Origin: Demequinaceae bacterium UBA4004 | Lineage (GTDB): Bacteria; Actinomycetota; Actinomycetes; Actinomycetales; Demequinaceae | Length of the DNA stretch: 6,325 bases | Assembly: GCA_002384765.1 (NCBI GenBank) | Contig: DGBM01000102.1 | Span: forward strand, 1-6,325 | Direction: 5' to 3' | Part shown: one piece after another, positions 1 to 5,452 of the stretch | How positions within the stretch are numbered: position 1 is the first letter of the stretch | How the letters are laid out: every line of letters begins with the position of its first letter | Position numbers and translations under genes: made by a program | Notes under the pieces: generated by a model | Seen by the model: only the letters and a program-made list of their open reading frames with translations | Databases searched by the model: none | What the model was told of the DNA's origin: nothing

Positions 1-1215
1 GCCCGGCAGGTTGAGCGACGTGGTGGCGCCGGTCTCGGTCAGCCCGTACCCCTCCAGAATCTGTAGGCCCATCGCGCCGAACCACCGCGCGATGTCGACG
101 TTCAGCGGCGCGGATCCCGACAGCATGAACTTGATCCGGCCCCCGAAACGATCGCGGATCTTGCTCAGCACGAGCTTGTCCGCCAGCTTGTACTTCAGTC
201 CTGATGGCTCTCGGCCCGACTGGCGCGCGGCGTCTGCTTCAAGGCCGACTGCAGTGGCCCACCGGAAGAGCTTTGCCTTCACTCCGCCGTCGCCCTCGGC
301 AACCTGGACGATCTTTGAGTACGCCTTCTCGAAGATCCGAGGCGCCGCGCCCATGAACGTCGGCTTGACGACGGCCAGGTTGTCGATGATCTTGTCGATC
401 CGGCCATCGATTGCTGTTGGCGAACCAACCGCGATCGGAATCGTCAGCAGAACCTTGCCGAACACGTGAGCGAGCGGCAGCCACAGGTATTGCAGGTCGT
501 CTGCGGTGACCAGATCGGTCGCGGCCGCGATAGACCCAGTGTAGGTCCAGGCCGCGTGCGGAAGTCGGACGCCTTTCGGGCGACCCGTGGTCCCGGACGT
601 GTAGATGATCGTCGCGAGATCTTCCGGCCGCAGGGCGTCAATACGCGCATCGATGCAGCCGGGCTCAGCACTCAGGCGCTCGCGGCCTAGCGCGGCGAGA
701 TCGTCGGCGTTGATTACCCAGTCGCCGTCGGCCGTGCCGTCGAAGGTGACGACCTTGACGACGCTGGGCAGGTCACCTCGGTGCGCCCGGAGCTTTTCGA
801 TCTGTGCGTCGTCGTCGGCGAACACCACGCGGCAGTCGGAATCCCCGACGATGTAGGCGACGTCACCGGCGATAGAGGTCGGATACACCGTCGTCGTTGC
901 GGCCCCCGCGCAGACGATTGAAAGGTCGGCGAGCGCCCATTCAACGCGGGTCGCGCTCGCGATGGCTACGCGGTCCTGCGGATCGAGGCCGAGCTCTATC
1001 AGCCCGGCGGCCCATTCGTACGCTCGCTGGCTGGTCTCTGCCCAGGTCAGGCTCTGCCAGGAGCCATCACGTTCGAATCGGTACGCCTCGCTTTGCGGCG
1101 TCTGCGCGACGCGATCGCGAAAAAGGTGACCTACCGACGGCGCACGGTTCTCGAACGCCGCCCAATCCAGCTCCGGGTTTGTTTCCGGAGATGAGGTCGA
1201 CTCGGTTACGGTCAC
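1..1215 (-). CDS. Long-chain acyl-CoA synthetase (AMP-forming), FadD15-like, C-terminus off the left edge
   Basis: This ANL-superfamily adenylating enzyme would activate a long-chain fatty acid with ATP to acyl-AMP and then to acyl-CoA, in the cytoplasm or at the membrane face. The frame is open for 405 codons from a GTG start at 1215 to base 1. Visible motifs are the P-loop YTSGTTGRPKG at residues 205-215, the LPLAHVFG stretch around 246-253, an SGSAPL motif at 366-371, and the adenylate-binding EGYGLTET at 388-395. The family is about 600 residues long, so roughly the last third is missing, including the C-terminal lid domain. The GTG start is supported by AGGAG at 1221-1225, five bases upstream. 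It lies 64 bases downstream of the SRPBCC gene on the same strand, so co-transcription is likely. From memory it resembles mycobacterial FadD15/FadD11-type synthetases. The family is secure; chain length and physiological substrate cannot be read from sequence. Confidence 0.93.
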   Translation of the reverse strand, partial: MTVTESTSSPETNPELDWAAFENRAPSVGHLFRDRVAQTPQSEAYRFERDGSWQSLTWAETSQRAYEWAAGLIELGLDPQDRVAIASATRVEWALADLSIVCAGAATTTVYPTSIAGDVAYIVGDSDCRVVFADDDAQIEKLRAHRGDLPSVVKVVTFDGTADGDWVINADDLAALGRERLSAEPGCIDARIDALRPEDLATIIYTSGTTGRPKGVRLPHAAWTYTGSIAAATDLVTADDLQYLWLPLAHVFGKVLLTIPIAVGSPTAIDGRIDKIIDNLAVVKPTFMGAAPRIFEKAYSKIVQVAEGDGGVKAKLFRWATAVGLEADAARQSGREPSGLKYKLADKLVLSKIRDRFGGRIKFMLSGSAPLNVDIARWFGAMGLQILEGYGLTETGATTSLNLPG

Positions 1216-1220
1216 GATTG

Positions 1221-1225
1221 CTCCT
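1221..1225 (-). promoter_or_regulatory. Ribosome binding site of the acyl-CoA synthetase
   Basis: AGGAG on the minus strand, five bases before the GTG at 1215. It fixes this non-ATG start, because there is no better in-frame start with a Shine-Dalgarno sequence nearby. Confidence 0.75.
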
Positions 1226-1279
1226 GGGTTGGTTCTGATGAGTTGCGAGCCATCGTATCTCGCGGCGCGGTGAACCAGA

Positions 1280-1804
1280 TCACCTTACTGTCGGACCGGC
1301 TTGCCTCCCACTCTCGGCGAGCTTCTTGATCTCCGCTAGGTTCGCCGTCATGTTCGCGTGGTGCTCACCAAGACGCCGTTCAATAATCCGTGCTTCCTTC
1401 TCTGGCATCCGCTCGATTGCCGGTGTCAACCCTGACGGACCCGGACCAATCTGCGCGATCTGCTTCAGCATCACGCTCCTGCCGCCGTCATACGGTTCGA
1501 TCAGGTAGCGCCACACGGCGCCCGGGGATTCGTGATCCCCAACGATATAAGCGAACTCGTGCGGCTCGTCGACCACGCTCACCACACATGTCGTCTCCCA
1601 AGCACCGATCGCTTCATGTGCATTCCGGCCCACGAATCGGGCACCGAGGACCGGCTCGGTAACCCCGTCCAACCATTCGGCTCCCTGGAACTCGGCACTG
1701 GTCAACGCGGGAATCTGAAGGTCGGTCACGATCTGCCATACCTCTTGCGCCGAGGCGTGAATCTCGATCTCGGCGCGGGTCGTGGGCGCGTCGGACAGCT
1801 TCAT
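1280..1804 (-). CDS. SRPBCC-family protein (polyketide cyclase/dehydrase-like, START-type fold)
   Basis: This is a small soluble protein of 174 residues with the Bet v1/START-like helix-grip fold used to bind hydrophobic ligands; many members have no known reaction. Family signs are the opening strand and helix AEIEIHASAQEVWQIVTDL (residues 11-29), the strand pair GARFVGRN...GAWETTCVVSVVDEP (54-81), FAYIVGD and AVWRYLIEP (84-104), and a long charged C-terminal helix from about 131 to 166 containing NMTANLAEIKKLAE, typical of this fold. Length is normal for the family. No signal peptide or membrane segment is seen. The ATG at 1804 has AGGAG six bases upstream (1811-1815). The gene precedes the acyl-CoA synthetase in the same direction with a 64-base gap, so a lipid or acyl ligand is a reasonable inference but is not shown. 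It diverges from the lysine dehydrogenase gene. Confidence 0.88.
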   Translation of the reverse strand: MKLSDAPTTRAEIEIHASAQEVWQIVTDLQIPALTSAEFQGAEWLDGVTEPVLGARFVGRNAHEAIGAWETTCVVSVVDEPHEFAYIVGDHESPGAVWRYLIEPYDGGRSVMLKQIAQIGPGPSGLTPAIERMPEKEARIIERRLGEHHANMTANLAEIKKLAESGRQAGPTVR

Positions 1805-1810
1805 GCGGAT

Positions 1811-1815
1811 CTCCT
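1811..1815 (-). promoter_or_regulatory. Ribosome binding site of the SRPBCC gene
   Basis: AGGAG on the minus strand with a six-base spacer to the ATG at 1804; it supports that start. Confidence 0.7.
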
Positions 1816-1834
1816 ACTCAGGCGATTTTTCCCG

Positions 1835-1862
1835 AGCGTACCGGAGAGCGGAAAGGTGACAG
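1835..1862 (-). promoter_or_regulatory. Possible sigma70-type promoter for the SRPBCC/acyl-CoA synthetase operon
   Basis: On the minus strand, CTGTCA (1857-1862) and TACGCT (1835-1840) are separated by 16 bases. They match the -35 consensus at 4 of 6 positions and the -10 consensus at 3 of 6, including the important TA...T. Transcription would start about 25-30 bases before the ATG at 1804. The match is weak, and such hexamers arise by chance; it is listed because the position is right and no better candidate was found. Confidence 0.27.
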
Positions 1863-1875
1863 ACTGGCTAAAACA

Positions 1876-1902
1876 GCCTGCTTCGCGGCGTACGAAGCAG
1901 GC
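1876..1902. repeat. Perfect 10-bp inverted repeat in a divergent promoter region
   Basis: GCCTGCTTCG at 1876-1885 is repeated as its exact reverse complement at 1893-1902, with the 7-base spacer CGGCGTA. It lies between the divergent SRPBCC and dehydrogenase genes, 34 bases before the ATG at 1936. It could be an operator for a dimeric repressor or a hairpin in the dehydrogenase 5' leader. It is not followed by a T-run on either strand, so it is not a classic intrinsic terminator. A second small stem, GTTGG (1904-1908) with CCAAC (1913-1917) around a GCGG loop, follows directly. Confidence 0.6.
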
Positions 1903-1935
1903 GGTTGGGCGGCCAACAGCGAAGTGGGGCGCGAG

Positions 1936-3036
1936 ATGATCAACACGGTGGGCGTCATCGGTCTGGGCAAAGTAGGTGAGCTTGTCGCGCGACTTCTGAG
2001 CAAGTCCGGTTTCAAGGTGACCGGCTATGACGCAGTGGATCGCAGCAGCCTGAGGCTGCCGATGGCCACCGCGCGACTTGATGTGCGCGACCCGAACGCC
2101 ATCACCGCAGCACTGTCCACGGTTGACGCGGTGATCTCCTGCCTGCCTTACCACCTGAACCGCACCGTTGCCGATGCCGCGCACGCGACGAAGGTGCACT
2201 ATTTCGACCTCACCGAGGACGTTCCGACTACCGATCACATCGCCGAGCTCGCGGCTTGTGGCTCCGAGGTTGTTCTGGCCCCACAGTGCGGGCTCGCCCC
2301 CGGCCTAATCGGCATCGTCGGCGCCTCGCTGACGACACAGTTCGCGGAGATGACCAGCATCGAACTGAAGGTAGGAGCGCTGCCGCAAAACCCGGTCGGC
2401 CTGCTCGGCTACGCATTCAATTGGTCTCCCGAAGGAGTTGTAAACGAATACCTCAACGACTGCGAGGTACTTCGTGGCGGCGTCCGCAAACTGGTCTCGG
2501 CAATGACTGAGCTCGAGCGTGTGGTGATCGGCGGCAATGTCCTTGAGGCGGCACTCACCTCCGGTGGGCTCGGCACGATGTGCCGCACGTTCGAAGGACG
2601 GGTTGCACGCCTCGACTACAAGACCTTGCGCTACCCCGGACACTTCAAGCAGATGCGGTTCGTGTTCGACGAGCTCGGACTTCGTGATCGCCGGGAGCTC
2701 GCCGGCGAGCTCCTGGTCAAGGCGAAACCGCCGATCGATTCGGACGTCGTGTATCTGCACGCCGCGGTCGGCGGCAACCTACGCGACGATGCGCCGTACG
2801 CGCCCGGCCAACCCTTCCGCAAGGAATACGTGCGCGCCTATCGGCCGCGTGAGATCGACGGGCGCTGGTGGCGCGCAATCTCCTGGACGACGGCAGCGTC
2901 GGTCGTCGCGGTGCTGGAGATGGTGAGCTCCGGGGCGTTGCCGGACCACGGCTTCATCGCGCAGGAGCAGATCAGCTTCGACGCCTTCCTGCAGACTCGA
3001 ACCGGCTCGTTCTTCGCGGGCACACATACCCCATAG
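1936..3036 (+). CDS. L-lysine 6-dehydrogenase-like oxidoreductase (saccharopine dehydrogenase family)
   Basis: Best reading: an NAD(P)-dependent enzyme that oxidises the epsilon-amino group of L-lysine to 2-aminoadipate 6-semialdehyde. The 366-residue protein starts with a Rossmann fold, with GLGKVG at residues 9-14 and an acidic YDAVD at 31-35 at the end of strand 2, which favours NAD over NADP. The family signature GLAPGL is at 119-124. The C-terminal saccharopine-dehydrogenase-like domain carries TSGGLGTMCRTF (208-219) and LDYKTLRYPGH (226-236), which match my memory of bacillar lysine 6-dehydrogenase (TSGG, LEYKTIRYRGH). Length is close to the roughly 385 residues of that enzyme and far shorter than fused LKR/SDH proteins. 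ATG 1936 is chosen because it puts the first strand at the N-terminus; a GTG at 1924 in frame is possible, and neither has a strong ribosome site. The stop at 3034-3036 is ten bases before the ATG of the ALDH7 gene, indicating an operon. The alternative is a saccharopine dehydrogenase or a related amino-acid dehydrogenase. Confidence 0.85.
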   Translation: MINTVGVIGLGKVGELVARLLSKSGFKVTGYDAVDRSSLRLPMATARLDVRDPNAITAALSTVDAVISCLPYHLNRTVADAAHATKVHYFDLTEDVPTTDHIAELAACGSEVVLAPQCGLAPGLIGIVGASLTTQFAEMTSIELKVGALPQNPVGLLGYAFNWSPEGVVNEYLNDCEVLRGGVRKLVSAMTELERVVIGGNVLEAALTSGGLGTMCRTFEGRVARLDYKTLRYPGHFKQMRFVFDELGLRDRRELAGELLVKAKPPIDSDVVYLHAAVGGNLRDDAPYAPGQPFRKEYVRAYRPREIDGRWWRAISWTTAASVVAVLEMVSSGALPDHGFIAQEQISFDAFLQTRTGSFFAGTHTP

Positions 3037-3039
3037 GAG
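3035..3039 (+). promoter_or_regulatory. Ribosome binding site of the ALDH7 gene, overlapping the upstream stop codon
   Basis: AGGAG shares its first two bases with the TAG stop of the dehydrogenase gene. The spacer is seven bases to ATG 3047 and only four to the in-frame GTG 3044, so it favours ATG 3047. The arrangement suggests translational coupling of the two enzymes. Confidence 0.7.
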
Positions 3040-3046
3040 ACCTGTG

Positions 3047-4552
3047 ATGACCTATCTGAGCACTCGGACCTCCGACCTGCTGGCACGCCTCGACGCACAA
3101 CTACCGGACTCCGGCGACCACGAGTTGCGCTCCCCGATCACCGGCGAGCGGCTGGGCGCAGTCACCGTGCACACGCCCGCCGACGTCGACCACGTGCTCG
3201 CCGAAGCGCAGCGGGCCTTCATCACCTGGCGCGACACACCCGCTCCGGTGCGCGGTCGGCTCGTTTATGAGCTCGGTCAGCTACTACGCGAGCACAAGGA
3301 GACGCTCGGTGAGCTGGTCGCGATCGAGGCCGGAAAAATTCGCTCCGAGGGCTTGGGCGAGGTCCAGGAGATGATCGATATCTGCGACCTCGCGGTCGGG
3401 CAGTCGCGCCAGCTGTTCGGGTTGACCATCGCCTCCGAGCGACCCGGTCACCGCATGATGGAGCAGTGGCATCCGCTCGGCGTCGTCGGTGTCATCTCGG
3501 CGTTCAACTTCCCGGTCGCGGTGTGGTCCTGGAACGCTGCGCTCGCGCTCGTCTGCGGGGACGCCGTTGTCTGGAAACCGAGCGAGAACGCAATTTTGAC
3601 CGCGCACGCAGTCAATACGTTGATGCAGCAGGCCGCCCGCACCGTCGGTGCTCCCGAAGGACTCACCGCGCTCATTCTCGGCGGTCGCGAAATCGGCACC
3701 GCGCTGGTCGACGATCCACGAGTGGCACTGCTCAGCGCCACAGGATCCACTCGGATGGGCAAGGAGATCGCGCCCCGCATTGCGGCACGGCTCGGCCGAT
3801 ACCTGCTTGAGCTGGGCGGCAACAACGCCGCCATCGTGACCGCGAGCGCCGACCTCGAGCTCGCTGTGCGCGGCATCGTGTTCAGTGCGGCCGGAACTGC
3901 CGGCCAGCGTTGCACCACGCTCAGGCGGGCCATCGTGCACCGCGATGTCGTGGACGAGCTGACCGAACGACTGGTCGCGGCGTATCAGAGCCTGCCGATC
4001 GGGTCGCCGCTGGAAGATCGCACCCTGGTCGGTCCGCTGATCAACCGCAGCGCCTACGAGGCATACCTGAGCGCGATTGGCCGCGCCCGTGCCGACGGCG
4101 GAATTCTCGCGGTCGGCGGGCAGCGCGCCGTGGATCACGAGCACCCGGAGGCCTACTACGTAGAGCCAACTGTAATTCGGATGCCGGAACAGACCGAGAT
4201 CGTGCGTGCGGAGACGTTCGCTCCGATCCTGTATGTCATGGCGTACGACGATCTGGACGAGGCGATCGCACTGCACAACGCGGTGCCGCAGGGGCTTGCG
4301 TCCTCGATCTTCACGCTCGATCTGCGCGAGGCCGAGGCGTTCCTGTCTGCAGCTGGTTCCGACTGCGGGATCGCGAACGTCAACATCGGTCCGTCCGGAG
4401 CAGAGATCGGCGGGGCGTTCGGCGGGGAGAAGGACACCGGCGGCGGGCGGGAAAGTGGTTCGGACGCCTGGAAGTCGTACATGCGCCGCTCAACCAGCAC
4501 GGTGAACTACTCGACGGATCTGCCACTCGCGCAGGGCGTCGAGTTCAGCTGA
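3047..4552 (+). CDS. ALDH7 (antiquitin) family 2-aminoadipate-6-semialdehyde / piperideine-6-carboxylate dehydrogenase
   Basis: This cytoplasmic NAD-dependent aldehyde dehydrogenase would convert 2-aminoadipate 6-semialdehyde, in equilibrium with piperideine-6-carboxylate, to L-2-aminoadipate. The 501-residue protein has all ALDH landmarks: Asn154 in AFNFP, Lys177 in WKPSE, the general base Glu255 in LELGG, the nucleophile Cys289 in GTAGQRCTT, and ETFAP at 389-393. The ALDH7 subfamily is shown by GQRCTTLRR and by the C-terminal block GAFGGEKDTGGGRESG with DAWKSYMRR and NYSTDLPLAQG (456-497), nearly identical in memory to human ALDH7A1. Glu108 (GEVQE) and Arg288 line up, at a constant offset of 13, with ALDH7A1 Glu121 and Arg301, which anchor the aminoadipate group. 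This supports the substrate. An in-frame GTG at 3044 is an alternative start. Its partner directly upstream would supply the semialdehyde. It ends by overlapping the convergent protease gene by 8 bases. Confidence 0.95.
   Translation: MTYLSTRTSDLLARLDAQLPDSGDHELRSPITGERLGAVTVHTPADVDHVLAEAQRAFITWRDTPAPVRGRLVYELGQLLREHKETLGELVAIEAGKIRSEGLGEVQEMIDICDLAVGQSRQLFGLTIASERPGHRMMEQWHPLGVVGVISAFNFPVAVWSWNAALALVCGDAVVWKPSENAILTAHAVNTLMQQAARTVGAPEGLTALILGGREIGTALVDDPRVALLSATGSTRMGKEIAPRIAARLGRYLLELGGNNAAIVTASADLELAVRGIVFSAAGTAGQRCTTLRRAIVHRDVVDELTERLVAAYQSLPIGSPLEDRTLVGPLINRSAYEAYLSAIGRARADGGILAVGGQRAVDHEHPEAYYVEPTVIRMPEQTEIVRAETFAPILYVMAYDDLDEAIALHNAVPQGLASSIFTLDLREAEAFLSAAGSDCGIANVNIGPSGAEIGGAFGGEKDTGGGRESGSDAWKSYMRRSTSTVNYSTDLPLAQGVEFS
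4545..4552. other. Palindrome TCAGCTGA shared as the ends of two convergent genes
   Basis: The 8-bp palindrome encodes the end of both genes. On the plus strand it closes the ALDH7 gene and on the minus strand the M50 protease gene; both read AGC TGA, serine then stop. The two coding regions overlap by exactly these 8 bases, leaving no intergenic room for a terminator, so convergent transcripts should overlap at their 3' ends. Confidence 0.9.
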
Positions 4553-5321
4553 GCGCCGCAGACTGGTCGAACAGCATGAGCCCGGTCGCGACCAGCAATG
4601 CGAATGCGAATGCAGTGAAGCCGTAGCACCAGACCACCGGCCCGAATGGGCTGTGCGAGGCAAGGACTGCGGCGTCCGAGGTCTTGCTGCGCCTGCGTCG
4701 TTGCAGCGACAAGAGGTCCAGGCAGGACCGAAAACCGCCGAAGGACAGCACCGCGCCGACGAGCGCGAGCACCCCCGAAAGCACGCGTGGGTCGTTCCAG
4801 ACCCAGATGGCGCCGAGCCCGCCGAGCTGAAGCAGCACGAGGAACCCGCCGAACCAGTTACGCACCAAGACCAGGCAGACCAGCAGCAGCGCGAGTGACA
4901 GGCCCATCGCCCAACCAGCGTGCCGGTAGATAACGGCCCACAGGATCAGGAACCCGGCGACCGACGGCGCCGGGTAACCGGCGACGTACAGCAAGAAGAT
5001 GCCTGGACCGGAACGCTTGCCGTGGGTAATCGTGAGCCCAGAGGTGTCGTGGTTGAGGTGCACGGACTGGATCGTTCGGCCGACGAACCAGCCGACCACC
5101 ACGTGTCCGAGCTCGTGCACGGTCGTGACGAGGTAGCGAAGCTGGCGCCACACCAGATCGACACCCACCCCCAGCGCGGCCAGGGCGACTGCCAGCCCTA
5201 GCGTGAGGTTGGTCAGCGCGCCGGCCGCGAAGAACCGCTCGCCCAAATACCCAGTCATGCTCGCCGCGAATGCCGTGCTCAGGGGTGCTCCGATCGGTCG
5301 ATATCCTCGGGCCGGCACCAC
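4545..5321 (-). CDS. Integral-membrane M50B-like metalloprotease homologue (HELGH motif)
   Basis: This is a predicted multi-pass membrane zinc protease of the site-2-protease-like M50B group; its substrate is unknown. The zinc-binding and catalytic HELGH is at residues 69-73, in a hydrophobic helix (about 64-82). Further hydrophobic segments lie near 36-55, 107-131, 136-153, 157-173, 178-195 and 227-251. Conserved-looking features are AGYPAPS (114-120), an Asp202 in LDLLSL that could supply the third metal ligand, and SDAAVLA (215-221) before the last membrane helix. A basic stretch QRRRRSK (207-213) probably faces the cytoplasm. No PDZ domain is present and the length (about 258) is normal for the group. 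The start is uncertain: tandem GTGs at 5321 and 5318 have only a weak AGG upstream, and an ATG at 5258 (residue 22) would leave the membrane core intact. It converges on the ALDH7 gene and diverges from cysK. It has no evident functional link to either. Confidence 0.85.
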   Translation of the reverse strand: MVPARGYRPIGAPLSTAFAASMTGYLGERFFAAGALTNLTLGLAVALAALGVGVDLVWRQLRYLVTTVHELGHVVVGWFVGRTIQSVHLNHDTSGLTITHGKRSGPGIFLLYVAGYPAPSVAGFLILWAVIYRHAGWAMGLSLALLLVCLVLVRNWFGGFLVLLQLGGLGAIWVWNDPRVLSGVLALVGAVLSFGGFRSCLDLLSLQRRRRSKTSDAAVLASHSPFGPVVWCYGFTAFAFALLVATGLMLFDQSAALS

Positions 5322-5336
5322 GCGAGGCGGCCTCGC
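5322..5336. repeat. 15-bp near-perfect dyad at the protease start
   Basis: GCGAGGC (5322-5328), one central G, then its exact reverse complement GCCTCGC (5330-5336). It abuts the GTG candidate start at 5321 and contains the only AGG that could serve as its ribosome site. With a one-base centre it fits a protein-binding operator better than an RNA hairpin, though a shortened stem could form. GC-rich genomes produce such dyads by chance fairly often. Confidence 0.4.
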
Positions 5337-5371
5337 ACATCAAACCATGGGAAGACAGTGCATCCTTTAAC

Positions 5372-5394
5372 CAACCACGATAGGGTTGTGGTTG
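5372..5394. repeat. 7-bp inverted repeat in the cysK/protease promoter region
   Basis: CAACCAC (5372-5378) and GTGGTTG (5388-5394) are exact reverse complements around a 9-base spacer. The position, 59 bases before the cysK ATG and overlapping the weak promoter hexamers of both genes, fits an operator. The bound factor is unknown. Confidence 0.4.
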
Positions 5395-5443
5395 AAAGTT
5401 GAACCTTGTACTGAACCGCCCAGAACCAGCAATACCCGGACCC

Positions 5444-5449
5444 GGAGGA
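5444..5449 (+). promoter_or_regulatory. Ribosome binding site of cysK
   Basis: GGAGGA is a strong Shine-Dalgarno match lying just before the ATG at 5453, and it fixes the cysK start. Confidence 0.75.
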
Positions 5450-5452
5450 AGC

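Larger units (their letters stand above)
5322..5452. promoter_or_regulatory. Divergent intergenic region between the M50 protease gene and cysK
   Basis: These 131 bases should hold promoters for both flanking genes. The stretch is AT-richer than its surroundings near 5360-5415. Weak hexamers are TTGTGG (5386-5391) with TACTGA (5409-5414) at a 17-base spacing for cysK, and TATCGT (minus strand, 5377-5382) for the protease; neither is convincing. The region also holds two dyads listed separately and a direct repeat of GTTGAA (5391-5396 and 5398-5403) with a 7-base period. No regulator could be recognised. Confidence 0.45.

Noticed and set aside
1216..1279. The gap between the SRPBCC and acyl-CoA synthetase genes, inspected for a promoter or terminator.
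   Set aside because: Only the ribosome site at 1221-1225 is recognisable; no hairpin with a T-run and no hexamer pair was seen.
1801..2238. A 145-codon minus-strand frame spanning the divergent region and the start of the dehydrogenase.
   Set aside because: It overlaps the well-supported Rossmann domain, has no family features, and would overlap the SRPBCC start region.
3284..4276. A 330-codon open frame on the minus strand, opposite the ALDH7 gene.
   Set aside because: It is the antisense shadow of a strongly conserved gene in GC-rich DNA. Its translation has no recognisable domain and it has no ribosome site.
4563..4595. CTGGTCG and CGACCAG arms plus a GGTCGCGACC palindrome near the convergent gene ends, considered as a terminator.
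   Set aside because: They lie inside the protease coding region, the loop is long, and no T-run follows on either strand.
3910..4626. A 238-codon plus-strand frame overlapping the ALDH7 gene and its neighbour.
   Set aside because: Its product is very arginine-rich and low in complexity, typical of an out-of-frame reading of high-GC coding DNA.
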